From: an uncultured Kordiimonas sp.
GTDB lineage: Bacteria; Pseudomonadota; Alphaproteobacteria; Sphingomonadales; Kordiimonadaceae
Assembly: GCA_947500295.1 (NCBI GenBank)
Contig: CANMRM010000004.1
Coordinates: 331,853-395,852, forward strand
Length of the DNA stretch: 64,000 bases
Reading direction: 5' to 3'
In this document: positions 21,723 through 30,846 of the stretch, one piece after another
How the letters are laid out: the number at the start of each line of letters is the position of its first letter
How positions within the stretch are numbered: position 1 is the stretch's first letter
Notes under the pieces: model-generated
Told to the model about the DNA's origin: nothing
The model's database searches: none
Seen by the model: the letters and a program-made list of their open reading frames with translations, nothing else
Made by a program: the position numbers and the translations under genes

Positions 21723-23168
21723 ATGTCGACTAAATATATTCTGGCGGCAGGCAGCCTCGTTTTCGCAGCGCTGCCTGCCTGGGCAGGCCCGGCTGAAGAC
21801 GCCTTGATTGATAAGGTAGTCCAGGCCTATGGCGGTGAGGCGGTTTCATCTGCTCGTTCACTAATCATACGAAATCACAACAAGATAATACCGTTTGGCC
21901 AAAGCGCGGGCCCGGATGTTCTGGATATCAGCGACGGGCGCACTGAGCTCGTGATAGATCTTGAAAACCGCCGGAAAAGCTTCTCGAGCTGGAACAAAAA
22001 CCGGGCGGGCACATTTTTGACCCAGACAGTGTTTGCTGATGATGCGGCCTATACGCTGGATCATGTGAACAAGACCCGTGCCGCTAACCAAAATGCTGTT
22101 TTCGATGCCATTGGCGGAGGCACGGTCAGAAGCGTGGACCTCACGCTCGTCTACGTGCTTCTGGATAATCGGGATCAGGCACAAGCGGCTGGATCCAGTG
22201 TGATCAAAGGCACCCCCCACAGTGCACTGACCTTCCCTATGGAAGGAAGCCCGGACCTGACAATCCACATCAACGACCAGACCGGATTGATAACGCGAAT
22301 GACGCGGGAAAATGCTCAGTTTGGTACGCTCAGCTACAATTTTTCTGATCACGTAAGCGACGGCGGCGTCATGTATGCCACACAGGCAAACTTCCAGATC
22401 GCCGGGCAGGCAAACACCTTGTCGGTATTCCGTGAAATAGCGGTCAATACAGCGACTGACGCAATGTTTCCTGACGGGGATGGCTACCGTGAGGCCGGTG
22501 CTCAAATTGACCGGAGTGAAATGACAGTTCGTGATCTGGGGCAAGGCATCTTCTATGTTGGGCAAAACATCGGTTTTTCCATTTTTGTTGATGCCGGAGA
22601 CCATTATGTGGCGTCCGGCGGATACGCAGCTCTTACCCAGCGCTTTGAAGCCCTGCAGGAGCACACGGGCACGGAAAAACCCCTGCGTTATCAGATCGTT
22701 ACACATCATCATTCAGATCATGTTGGTGGTATGGGCGAAGCAGTAGCCTTGAACGCCAGTTTGATAACCGTTGCTGAGCATGTCGCGCCGATACAGGCCT
22801 CACTGGAAAGCCCGTTGGCGGATGATCGCTTTATGCTCGTTGATGGCCGCGCCACTCTGGCAGGCGGCAAAATTGAAGTCTTCGATATCGGGACAGCCCA
22901 TTCCAACCATTATCTGCTGGTTTATTTGCCCGAATTGAACCTGGTATTTAGCGCAGACCATTTCAGTACGGCGCTTGAGGAAGGCTTGCCTCCTGCCAAC
23001 AAAAACATGACAACTTTCCGCACAGCGGTTGAAGCGCTCAATCTGGACATTGACGGTTTCCTCGGGGCGCATGGTCCGCGCATGCTTACTATGTCTGATT
23101 TGCGGCGCGCTACGGACGGCTACCGGGAAGTGGTCTGCCCAAACAACGCCGCGATCTGCTCGAACTAG
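21723..23168 (+). CDS. Secreted metallo-beta-lactamase-fold hydrolase, copy 2
   Basis: 481 residues from ATG 21723, chosen because GGAAGGGG lies ten bases upstream. Signal peptide MSTKYILAAGSLVFAALPAWAG. The N-terminal domain parallels copy 1 (LIDKVVQAYGGEAVSSA, PFGQSAGPDVLDI, VIDLENRRKS). MBL ligands: HHHSDH (H328-H333), GTAHSNHY, FSADHFST and LGAHGPRML. The C terminus CPNNAAICSN keeps the paired cysteines of copy 1. All metal-binding positions are intact, so both copies should be active. Between the copies are 252 bases, so each may have its own promoter. The gene converges on ssrA. Confidence 0.88.
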   Translation: MSTKYILAAGSLVFAALPAWAGPAEDALIDKVVQAYGGEAVSSARSLIIRNHNKIIPFGQSAGPDVLDISDGRTELVIDLENRRKSFSSWNKNRAGTFLTQTVFADDAAYTLDHVNKTRAANQNAVFDAIGGGTVRSVDLTLVYVLLDNRDQAQAAGSSVIKGTPHSALTFPMEGSPDLTIHINDQTGLITRMTRENAQFGTLSYNFSDHVSDGGVMYATQANFQIAGQANTLSVFREIAVNTATDAMFPDGDGYREAGAQIDRSEMTVRDLGQGIFYVGQNIGFSIFVDAGDHYVASGGYAALTQRFEALQEHTGTEKPLRYQIVTHHHSDHVGGMGEAVALNASLITVAEHVAPIQASLESPLADDRFMLVDGRATLAGGKIEVFDIGTAHSNHYLLVYLPELNLVFSADHFSTALEEGLPPANKNMTTFRTAVEALNLDIDGFLGAHGPRMLTMSDLRRATDGYREVVCPNNAAICSN

Positions 23169-23214
23169 CGGCACCAGACCATATGTGATGGGGGTGCGCC
23201 CCGATCACAAACTC

Positions 23215-23575
23215 TGCTATTGGTGGGAGAGAATGGGCCGTTCTGTTGCTAGGTGGCCCAAGCCCCACCTGAAGGCGTCAACCCTCAGGAATTGAGATAA
23301 ATGTAGTTTACAGTGACAGCTTACGCTGCAACTGCCAACTCGACAGGATTGTCGTTAGCATTTATTTTAAGGTGGCCCATCACGGCGGTGCCATCCCGGG
23401 CGAAAGACAAACAACTTTCGATACACGTCGATCCTGGTTCGCCCCCATCAGCAAGGATCAGACCTTTGTCTGACCTTTTGTCTGGTCCTTCCTGGTGGAG
23501 GCGCCGGGCACTGCCCCCGGGTCCGCAATACGTACTCACTGCGTCGTTTATCGCCATAGCTGGCAAGCCAGCCCC
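23215..23575 (-). ncRNA. ssrA: Circularly permuted two-piece tmRNA (ssrA)
   Basis: Read on the minus strand, the acceptor part comes first and ends in GGGGGCAGTGCCCGGCGCC then TCCACCA (CCA end at 23493). A 46-base intervening segment (23447-23492) follows, then the coding part starting GGGGGCGAACCAGGATCGACG at 23446. The 5' GGGGGCG pairs with CGCCTCC of the acceptor end, rebuilding the tRNA-like acceptor stem. The tag frame (23359 down to 23321) reads ANDNPVELAVAA then TAA, an ssrA tag of alphaproteobacterial type (compare the Caulobacter tag ending EEFAVAA). Downstream, AGGTGG/CCACCT with a GGGC-GCCC contact forms a pseudoknot. The outer ends are approximate. Confidence 0.93.
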
Positions 23576-23728
23576 TTCTATATAGGGTGTGTTCAGGCAA
23601 AATAGAAGTCAGATTATTAACTTTCCCAATCGGATCACAGCCACCCCATAGATGAGGGTAGTACAGCTTACTCTTTGTTTTTCTTGATTTTTTGATGTTA
23701 CTACCATTACGCTGCCGTCGGGGACACC

Positions 23729-24217
23729 TTGTTGAGTATACCAAAAAGAGAGCCGGCTTCCGTGCATCAGCTTGCCTACATCAGCGCTGCAGCGCCCTCG
23801 GTGGGAGAAAAAGAGCTCTCGCACATCCTGAAAAGTGCTCAAAAAAATAACACGTCAAATGCCATAACCGGTATTCTGATGTTTCATAACCAACAGTTCC
23901 TGCAGGTGCTTGAAGGTCCAAAAGATGCTGTTGAAGCCTGTTTCACGCGTATCAAGTCAGACGCGCGGCACAGGAGCATTATCAAGCTTTTTGACGAGCC
24001 CGCGGACGAGAGATGCTTTGCCGAGTGGAGCATGGCCGTGTTCGGTTTGGCGAACTGCGAGTCCAGCCTTAGGGAACAACTTTTAGACCTTTTCGAGCTA
24101 CGCTCGCATCCACGATATGATGACCTGCAAAAAAACAAGGTCATCGGCGTATTTGTCGACACTTTCCTGGCGGATATGAACAGGTTCGGCGACCTGCTTG
24201 ACCTTCCCAAAACCTGA
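23729..24217 (+). CDS. BLUF-domain blue-light sensor protein
   Basis: 162 residues, almost all one BLUF domain that binds FAD. Every key photocycle residue of AppA has a counterpart at an offset of four: Y17 (LAYISAA), N41, Q59 (FLQVLEG), W100 and M102 (FAEWSMAVFG). The helical part with ITGILMFHNQQFLQVLEG and RIKSDARHRSIIKLF follows the family order. There is no output domain, so it is a short BLUF protein that should act through a partner. TTG 23729 (or 23732) is the likely start, with GGGGAC upstream; GTG 23762 would cut before the domain and is less likely. It sits alone between ssrA and thyA. Confidence 0.88.
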   Translation: MLSIPKREPASVHQLAYISAAAPSVGEKELSHILKSAQKNNTSNAITGILMFHNQQFLQVLEGPKDAVEACFTRIKSDARHRSIIKLFDEPADERCFAEWSMAVFGLANCESSLREQLLDLFELRSHPRYDDLQKNKVIGVFVDTFLADMNRFGDLLDLPKT

Positions 24218-24343
24218 GCCATTTTCCTGATGAAAGCGCTTGCCTGCATGTCCGGCGTCAGCAATAACATGTAGCGGCGGACAACTGTCCCGGGCTGCCT
24301 GGTTGCGGCTGTGGCAGCGACGGAATTTTCAACTGGGGGCTAT

Positions 24344-25138
24344 ATGGAACAGTATCTAGATTTGCTGAAGCGCGTAAGAGAACAGGGCACCTTCCGTGGT
24401 GATAGGACCGGCACTGGAACCTACAGCGTTTTTGGCCACCAGATGCGGTTTAACCTGCAAGACGGTTTTCCCGTTGTGACGACTAAAAAGGTGCATTTGC
24501 GGTCCATTATTCACGAACTACTGTGGTTTGTGGCCGGCGATACAAACATCAAGTACCTGAAGGAAAATGGCGTTTCCATTTGGGACGAGTGGGCGGACGA
24601 AAATGGGGACTTGGGCCCCGTTTACGGCCACCAATGGCGCAGCTGGCCCACCCCTGACGGCCGAACCGTTGACCAAATCAAAAATCTTGTTACCCAGATC
24701 AAGACCAACCCCAACAGTCGCCGCCATATTGTTTCAGCCTGGAATGTTTCTGAGGTAGACGATATGGCCTTGCCGCCTTGCCACTGTTTGTTCCAGTTCT
24801 ATGTCGCTGATGGCAAACTGTCCTGCCAGCTGTATCAGCGCAGCGCAGATGTGTTTCTGGGCGTACCTTTCAACATTGCCTCCTACGCGTTGTTGACCCA
24901 TATGGTCGCGCAGGTGTGCGACCTTGATGTGGGTGACTTTGTGCACACGTTTGGTGACGCCCATTTGTATTCCAATCATATTGAGCAAGCCGATACCCAG
25001 TTGGCGCGGGACCCGTTGCCGTTACCAAAGCTTGAACTCAATCCGGACGTTAGGAATATATTTGCATTTACCTACGATGATATCCGAATCGAAGGGTATG
25101 AATCGCATGCTCTGATAAAGGCGGCTGTCGCTGTCTGA
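24344..25138 (+). CDS. thyA: Thymidylate synthase
   Basis: 264 residues from ATG 24344 ([15 protein letters not shown]), the usual family start and length; the open frame begins 11 codons earlier. ThyA makes dTMP from dUMP using methylenetetrahydrofolate. Seen: [35 protein letters not shown], the catalytic cysteine in [35 protein letters not shown] for dUMP binding, and [12 protein letters not shown]. The gene for dihydrofolate reductase lies 2 kb downstream, separated by a histidine kinase, so the two enzymes of the thymidylate cycle share the neighbourhood. A thyX gene is not seen here. Confidence 0.97.
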   Translation: MEQYLDLLKRVREQGTFRGDRTGTGTYSVFGHQMRFNLQDGFPVVTTKKVHLRSIIHELLWFVAGDTNIKYLKENGVSIWDEWADENGDLGPVYGHQWRSWPTPDGRTVDQIKNLVTQIKTNPNSRRHIVSAWNVSEVDDMALPPCHCLFQFYVADGKLSCQLYQRSADVFLGVPFNIASYALLTHMVAQVCDLDVGDFVHTFGDAHLYSNHIEQADTQLARDPLPLPKLELNPDVRNIFAFTYDDIRIEGYESHALIKAAVAV

Positions 25139-25198
25139 CGATCCCGACGCCCATAGGTGATACTGGCGCGGGGCCAATAGTATCGCGAAGGGGCACCC

Positions 25199-27094
25199 GT
25201 GTTCGGAGCACGTGAGATTAATTACCGTCAGTTGTCGTTGCTCAGCCTCATCGTGTTCACGGGGCTGTTCCTGACCGGTTTTATCGTTAACGAGGTATAT
25301 CGCACGGCTGTCAATGACGCTCGAAACGAGTTTCGCGATGCGTCTTCCCGGTTTTTGGCGCGGGTTTCGTCCGAGCTTACCAACCTAAACGCTTCTGTTA
25401 CCCGTTTTGCGGATGTCTTTGCCCTTACCGGCGAACCGGATGGTGGTGCCCTCGCAGAATTGGTCGACAGCTATACGTCCATCAATCCTGCTTCCACAGT
25501 AACAACTCTTCTCGTTGTTGGCGCTGATACCCTGGAAGAGCGAAACAAAGTCCTCACACTGATCAGGGATATCAACCCCGGTCCTCTTGGGCCAATGGGA
25601 GCCCTGACTAACCAAGACACCAATGAAGTCAGTTATTATCTTACATACTTTGGTGCTCGCGAAGCCGATGTATCAACAGATGGCGGTGCAGCGCTTCTTG
25701 GCTTCGATTTGGCTACAATAGACAGCTACAGGAGCCTGTTCAATCGCTCTCTGGCGGTCGGGCAAACAGATTTTGCGTTGATCAATGAGCGGCTCAGCCC
25801 TGCCGCAACCGAAACCGGCAAGCTTGTGATTGCAAGCCCCTTCCGGGCGGACATTGGCGCAGCATTTCTGGTGGAAGTTATCCATCTGGATGTCCTTGTC
25901 GACACTTTTGGGTCCCAGTTTCGATATGTGGGTGACGTTTTGTTTTCGACTGCCGAAGCTTCCCAGACCGCCGCTCTTTCCGGGCAGCCGGTTATTGTAT
26001 CTGTTGGATCGTCGCCAGACCCGGATATTGTGCCCTCTGCGGGCGCCTGGACGTCCAGCATTTCTTTGAACGTTGGCCTTGGCGGACTGGAGGTCACCGT
26101 TGTGGCGAGCGCTGAAGCCTACGACGTCAATTATCAGAATGTCGTGCGGGCAGCCCTGATTGGTCTCTTGATCACCGGTGTACTGGCTTTCCTCGCCTAC
26201 GATCAGATTCGGCGCGCGAACCGGGTCGTTGAGATTGTCAATCGTCGCACCAGAGCACTAAAGGAAGCGCACTCCGAGCTCGAAAACCACTATAAACTGC
26301 TTCAAAACCTTAATAGTGATGTCGAAGACGCTCGCAAGGCCGCAGAAGCCGCCAACCTGGCGAAGTCAGAGTTTCTCGCCACCATGAGCCATGAACTACG
26401 CACACCGCTTAATGCGATACTAGGCTTTTCCGAGATTCTCGAGACAGAAACACTGGGCCCGATCGGCGACAAACGGTATGTCGATTACGCGCGCGATATC
26501 AATAGCTCCGGCAACCATCTGCTCAGCATTATCAACGACATCCTGGACTTGGCAAAACTGGAGGCCGGCCGCGTAAAAATTGAGAAAAAGCCCTTTGAAC
26601 CCAGACACCTGGTCGAAAGGGTGATTGGATTGCTCGGTCATCAGGCAGAAGAAAAGGATCTGGAACTGACATTTGATGTAACGGATGACATGCCGCAATT
26701 CATTCAGGGTGATGAGTTGCGCCTGCGACAGGTCCTGATCAATCTGGCGTCCAATGCCATTAAATTCACGTCCAGTGGGTCCGTCAGTATTCGTATGCAT
26801 CCCAAACCGTTTAAGAACGGCGCCGCTGCATGGGTGTTGGAAGTTCAGGACACGGGGATTGGTATTCCTGAAGACAAGCAGTCCATTTTGTTCGATCGGT
26901 TCACTCAGGTCGACACAACCCACGCAAGGCGACATGGTGGTGTAGGGCTCGGACTGGCAATTTGCCGGGAACTGGTGGACCGGATGGACGGTATGATCAG
27001 TGTTCGCAGTATCCAAGGTGTCGGAACAACGATCCGGGTTCAACTACCGCTTGACGTTTCAGAGGGCGATGATGATGATGGCGCGCTTATTTAA
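25199..27094 (+). CDS. Membrane sensor histidine kinase
   Basis: 631 residues. A first hydrophobic helix (LSLLSLIVFTGLFLTGFIV, about 12-30) and a second (AALIGLLITGVLAFLAY, about 318-335) bracket a periplasmic sensor region of about 285 residues without a domain I recognise. A coiled coil leads into HisKA with the phospho-accepting H398 in FLATMSHELRTPLN, then HATPase_c with N box LINLASNAIKF, G1 DTGIGIPEDK and G2 HGGVGLGLAICRELV. No receiver domain is present, and no response regulator gene is next to it, so its partner is elsewhere. Start GTG 25199 has GAAGGGG upstream. It lies between thyA and folA on the same strand. Confidence 0.9.
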   Translation: MFGAREINYRQLSLLSLIVFTGLFLTGFIVNEVYRTAVNDARNEFRDASSRFLARVSSELTNLNASVTRFADVFALTGEPDGGALAELVDSYTSINPASTVTTLLVVGADTLEERNKVLTLIRDINPGPLGPMGALTNQDTNEVSYYLTYFGAREADVSTDGGAALLGFDLATIDSYRSLFNRSLAVGQTDFALINERLSPAATETGKLVIASPFRADIGAAFLVEVIHLDVLVDTFGSQFRYVGDVLFSTAEASQTAALSGQPVIVSVGSSPDPDIVPSAGAWTSSISLNVGLGGLEVTVVASAEAYDVNYQNVVRAALIGLLITGVLAFLAYDQIRRANRVVEIVNRRTRALKEAHSELENHYKLLQNLNSDVEDARKAAEAANLAKSEFLATMSHELRTPLNAILGFSEILETETLGPIGDKRYVDYARDINSSGNHLLSIINDILDLAKLEAGRVKIEKKPFEPRHLVERVIGLLGHQAEEKDLELTFDVTDDMPQFIQGDELRLRQVLINLASNAIKFTSSGSVSIRMHPKPFKNGAAAWVLEVQDTGIGIPEDKQSILFDRFTQVDTTHARRHGGVGLGLAICRELVDRMDGMISVRSIQGVGTTIRVQLPLDVSEGDDDDGALI

Positions 27095-27127
27095 GCGCTC
27101 CATTAGGCTTATGCATCGGACCCTTCT

Positions 27128-27613
27128 ATGACCGTTTCCATGATAGTTGCAATGGCATCAGGCAATGTTATCGGCATCGAAAACAAATTGCCCTGGCATC
27201 TTTCTGCGGACCTTAAATATTTTAAGTCCGTGACGATGGGCAAACCCATCATCATGGGCCGAAAGACGTTCGAATCGATTGGCCGTCCGCTCCCGGGAAG
27301 GCGCAACCTTGTGATTACGAGGGATACCGCTTGGTCAGCAGACGGTGTGGACGTGTTCCATACGCCGGAAGCAGCGCTTGCAGCGGTGTCCGGAGTTGAC
27401 GAAGCCATGGTGATTGGCGGGGCCGAGATTTATGCACTTCTGCTGCCATTCACTCACAAGCTCTATGTTACAGAGGTGGCGCTGGACGTAAAAGGGGACG
27501 CGCATTTTCCTGTGATCGAGGTCGGCGACTGGAGGGAAACCAGTCGCGACAGTTTTGATGCAGAAGACACGCAGCCGGCATATTCCTTTGTTACCTACGA
27601 GCGCTGCGCTTAG
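27128..27613 (+). CDS. folA: Dihydrofolate reductase
   Basis: 161 residues. It reduces dihydrofolate to tetrahydrofolate with NADPH. The sequence covers one DHFR domain in the usual order: SMIVAMASGNVIGIENKLPWHL (substrate-binding loop with the catalytic acid changed position as in many bacterial enzymes), MGKPIIMGRKTFESIGRPLPGRRN, VIGGAEIYALLLPFTHKLYVTEV, and a C-terminal strand. The typical length is kept. The stop overlaps the convergent mrp gene by four bases (27610-27613). Close to thyA, with which it cooperates in dTMP synthesis. Confidence 0.97.
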   Translation: MTVSMIVAMASGNVIGIENKLPWHLSADLKYFKSVTMGKPIIMGRKTFESIGRPLPGRRNLVITRDTAWSADGVDVFHTPEAALAAVSGVDEAMVIGGAEIYALLLPFTHKLYVTEVALDVKGDAHFPVIEVGDWRETSRDSFDAEDTQPAYSFVTYERCA

Positions 27614-28701
27614 CTGACGTGCATTGCTACTTTCTCTGCAATGGCCTCGTAAGCGGCTTTCGCCGGGCTCTCGCCTTCCTGCGCCATGACAGGTGTGCCA
27701 CTGTCGGCACTCAGGCGCACATCCATTTCCAGTGGAATGCCGCCAAGGAAGGGGCAACCAAGCCGGTTGGCAGTTTCTTCCGCGCCGCCATGCCCAAATA
27801 TGTGGCTTTCGCCGCCGCAATGCGGGCAAAGAAAGCTGGTCATGTTTTCGATGATGCCCAGAATAGGAACATTGACCTTCTCGAACATCGCCAGACCTTT
27901 GCGGGCATCAATGAGTGCCAGGTCCTGAGGTGTCGAAACAATCACGGCCCCGGTTAGCGGTGCCTGCTGCACCATGGTCAGCTGCACATCTCCTGTGCCG
28001 GGCGGCATGTCGACTATCAAAACATCAAGTGGCCCCCATGCCACGTCGCGCAGCAACTGCTGGGTTGCCCCCATTACACGAGGACCACGCCAAACAACAG
28101 GCTGATCAACTTCTATCAAAAAGCCGATCGACATGAGTTTCAGGCCGTGCGCGATCAGCGGCTGAATAATTTTGTTTTTGGTCTCCGGTTTTGCGTCCAG
28201 TCCGGTCAGCATGGGAAGGGACGGACCAAAAATGTCAGCGTCCATGATGCCGACGCTAAAGCCGCGGTCCCTGAGGGCGATCGCAAGGTTGACCGAGGTT
28301 GTGGATTTTCCGACACCGCCCTTTCCGCTGGCCACGGCAATAATATGTCGTACGCCCGGGATTTCGGTGGGGGTGGGGGGCGCCTTGGGAGCCGGCGAGA
28401 GGGTTGGTGCCGGTTTCACCTGTCTAGGACTGCCGGTTGCCGGGGCTTTTTTGGGAGTGGACGTAACAACAACGTTTGCCGAAGTTACGCCAGACAACTT
28501 CTGAATTGCGCTTTCAATATCCGAGCGTAGCGCCGCAGCATTTTGTGGCAGGTTCGTACCAAAATCCAGAACGATGCCCACCTGATCACCATCCACAATG
28601 ACGGCACTGACGATTTTGGCGGTGACAATGTTCTCATCGCTGCCGTCTACAGAGAAGGATTCCAGCGCTTTTTCGACATTTTTTTTCAGGTTTTCGTTCA
28701 T
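27610..28701 (-). CDS. apbC: Fe-S cluster carrier ATPase Mrp/ApbC
   Basis: 363 residues. An N-terminal DUF59-like domain (about 1-85, VEKALESFSVDGSDENIVTA) and a proline/alanine-rich linker (about 90-115) precede the ParA-like ATPase with the deviant Walker A GKGGVGKST. Later come DADIFGPSLPML, the PPGTGDVQLTM switch, and the CPHCGG cysteine pair (SFLCPHCGGESHIFG) that binds the bridging 4Fe-4S cluster. Mrp proteins assemble and transfer Fe-S clusters to target enzymes. Start ATG 28701. The gene stands alone and convergent with folA; hflK is divergent, 165 bases away. Confidence 0.95.
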   Translation of the reverse strand: MNENLKKNVEKALESFSVDGSDENIVTAKIVSAVIVDGDQVGIVLDFGTNLPQNAAALRSDIESAIQKLSGVTSANVVVTSTPKKAPATGSPRQVKPAPTLSPAPKAPPTPTEIPGVRHIIAVASGKGGVGKSTTSVNLAIALRDRGFSVGIMDADIFGPSLPMLTGLDAKPETKNKIIQPLIAHGLKLMSIGFLIEVDQPVVWRGPRVMGATQQLLRDVAWGPLDVLIVDMPPGTGDVQLTMVQQAPLTGAVIVSTPQDLALIDARKGLAMFEKVNVPILGIIENMTSFLCPHCGGESHIFGHGGAEETANRLGCPFLGGIPLEMDVRLSADSGTPVMAQEGESPAKAAYEAIAEKVAMHVS

Positions 28702-28866
28702 AAATTGCTCGTCACATTCTCTTTTCAGCGCAAAACACGTGGATTTTGGCCCAACATCATTGCAGGTCCGGTGTCGCTACCATATATAGCTAATCAACAT
28801 AGTTCGGCTTTCTATATAGAGAGCCTGTACAATTTGTCACGTCCGTGACGCCCGAAGGAGTAAAGT

Positions 28867-29940
28867 ATGCCCTGGCAAAATAATGGTGACGGCGAGCGCC
28901 CCAATCCGTGGGGGAACGGCCAGCGCGGCGGCGGTGGCCGCGGCGGCGGCAACGAACCCAACATCGACGAGGTTATCCGCAAAGGTCAGGAAAAACTGAG
29001 AGGCGCGCTGCCAGGTGGCAAGGGCGGTGTATTTCTGATTTTGCTCGCGGCATTGGTTATCTGGATGCTCAGCGGTTTTTATCGTGTCGAGCCCAACGAG
29101 CAGGGCGTCGTGTTACGGTTTGGTGAGCGTACAATCCTGTCTGACCCCGGTTTGCACTGGCATTTGCCATATCCCGTTGAAACTGTTGAAGTTCGCGGCG
29201 TTACCGACGAAAAAACCACGTCGATCGGTATCACCGGCAGCAGCTCGCGCCGTTCAGGCGGGCTGGGTGAAAGCCTGATGCTGACGCAGGACGAAAACAT
29301 CGTTGATGTGCGTTTCAATGTGGTCTGGCAGATCAAAGACCTCGGCAATTACCTGTTCAAATTACGTGACCCGGAAGGCACCATCAAAGCCGTTTCGGAG
29401 AGTGTCATGCGTGAAATTGTCGGTCAAAACCAGATTGTGCCGATCATCACCACAGCCCGCGAACAAATCCAGCAGCAGGCTCTGGAGCAAATCATCGAGA
29501 CACTTGACAGCTACGAAAGTGGTGTGCGTGTCCTGCGTGTTCAGATTATTGAATCTGAAGCGCCAGAGGCGGTCAAGGATGCCTTTCTGGACGTACAACG
29601 AGCTGAAGCTGACCAGCAGCGCTCTCGCAATGAAGCAACCCGCTACGCCAACGAGGTTATACCGCGTGCTCAGGGTGAAGCCGAACGCATGCTTCAGCAG
29701 GCCGAAGCATACAGGGCGCAGACGGTTGCCCGCGCCGAAGGTGAGGCTGCTCGCTTCACGTCAGTTTACAACGAGTATATCGCTGCAAAAGATGTGACCA
29801 GAAAACGAATGTATCTGGAAACGATGGAGCACATTCTCTCGGGAATGGACAAGATCATTCTTGATGGTGATGCAGGCTCGGGCGTCGTGCCATACCTGCC
29901 GCTGACTGAACTGAATAAATCCAAAAGCGATGGAGAATAA
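28867..29940 (+). CDS. hflK: FtsH protease regulator subunit HflK
   Basis: 357 residues. The N terminus is glycine-rich and hydrophilic, then comes one membrane span (GGVFLILLAALVIWMLSGFY, about 55-75), then an SPFH/band 7 domain in the periplasm (YRVEPNEQGVVLRFG to about 270) ending in an alanine/glutamate-rich coiled coil. HflK and HflC form the large ring complex around FtsH and limit its activity on membrane proteins. GAAGGAG ahead of ATG 28867 is a strong ribosome binding site. hflC follows after three bases, and degP is downstream: the conserved hflK-hflC-(DUF2065)-degP order. Confidence 0.96.
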   Translation: MPWQNNGDGERPNPWGNGQRGGGGRGGGNEPNIDEVIRKGQEKLRGALPGGKGGVFLILLAALVIWMLSGFYRVEPNEQGVVLRFGERTILSDPGLHWHLPYPVETVEVRGVTDEKTTSIGITGSSSRRSGGLGESLMLTQDENIVDVRFNVVWQIKDLGNYLFKLRDPEGTIKAVSESVMREIVGQNQIVPIITTAREQIQQQALEQIIETLDSYESGVRVLRVQIIESEAPEAVKDAFLDVQRAEADQQRSRNEATRYANEVIPRAQGEAERMLQQAEAYRAQTVARAEGEAARFTSVYNEYIAAKDVTRKRMYLETMEHILSGMDKIILDGDAGSGVVPYLPLTELNKSKSDGE

Positions 29941-29943
29941 GTC

Positions 29944-30819
29944 ATGAACGTCAAATCCATTGCAGCAATAGTCACTCTTGCTTTGATCGCCTTTGTTGCG
30001 GCCAGCAGCCTCTATGTCGTCAATGAACGCGAACAGGCCATCGTGGTCCAGTTTGGTGAGCCAAAAGACACTGTTCCGGATCCCGGACTGCACTTTAAAA
30101 AGCCTTTTATCGAGCAGGTAATTTTTATCGACAAGCGCATCCTGAGCCTCGATATTCGGCCCCAGGAAGTGCTGGCAAGCGATCAGCGTCGTATCCTTGT
30201 TGATAGTTTTGCCCGGTATAAAGTGGTTGATCCTTTGAAACGCTATCAGGCCGCAGCTACCGACCGGATCGCAAGCGACCTCCTTGAGGGTATCATGGTC
30301 TCCACCGTGCGCGACGTGCTGGCAAGCCAGCCCATGCAGAGCATAGTATCGGGTCAGCGTGCGGAACTGATGGCGCAAATCAGTTCTCTAACCAACCAGC
30401 GGGCTGCTTCGATTGGCCTTGAAGTTGTTGACGTGCGCTTGAAACGTGTTGATTTGCCGATCGAGAACAGCCAGGCGATTTTCCGTCGCATGGAAACCGA
30501 GCGTCAGCAGGAAGCTGCTGAAAAGCGCGCTGAAGGTGAGCGTGACAAGGTCAAGATTACTTCAGACGCAGACAGGCAGGTTGCCGTTCTCGTTGCAAAT
30601 GCCGAACGTCAATCGCAGATCATTCGGGGTGAAGCAGACGGCCGCGCGGTCAAAATCTTTGCCGAAGCATTTGGCAAGGACGAAGAGTTTTTTGAATTCT
30701 ACCGTACCATGCAGGCCTATCGTGCAGCGCTTGGTAAGGATGACACACGGCTTATTCTTTCACCGGATAGTGAATTCTTTAAGCTGTTTGTGAATTCCCA
30801 GGGCGGTCAAAATAACTAA
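29944..30819 (+). CDS. hflC: FtsH protease regulator subunit HflC
   Basis: 291 residues. A signal-anchor (IAAIVTLALIAFVAASSLYVV) is followed by the band 7 domain: NEREQAIVVQFGEPKDTVPDPGLHFKKPF, then the QAAATDRIASDLLEGIM helix and the VRLKRVDLP segment, and a coiled coil with AEKRAEGERDKVKI. It pairs with HflK. The ribosome binding site TGGAG lies inside the end of hflK, three bases separate the genes, and translation should be coupled. The C-terminal end is short, as in other alphaproteobacterial HflC. Confidence 0.96.
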   Translation: MNVKSIAAIVTLALIAFVAASSLYVVNEREQAIVVQFGEPKDTVPDPGLHFKKPFIEQVIFIDKRILSLDIRPQEVLASDQRRILVDSFARYKVVDPLKRYQAAATDRIASDLLEGIMVSTVRDVLASQPMQSIVSGQRAELMAQISSLTNQRAASIGLEVVDVRLKRVDLPIENSQAIFRRMETERQQEAAEKRAEGERDKVKITSDADRQVAVLVANAERQSQIIRGEADGRAVKIFAEAFGKDEEFFEFYRTMQAYRAALGKDDTRLILSPDSEFFKLFVNSQGGQNN

Positions 30820-30846
30820 CTATAGTTGACCAAAGAGGGGCTTGTT

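Noticed and set aside
21861..22712. A 283-residue minus-strand frame
   Set aside because: Antisense to the second MBL hydrolase; no recognisable domain.
23321..23566. An 81-residue minus-strand frame ending ANDNPVELAVAA
   Set aside because: The last 12 codons are the tmRNA tag, and the rest is tmRNA structure (acceptor part, intervening segment, 5' end), so it is not a protein gene.
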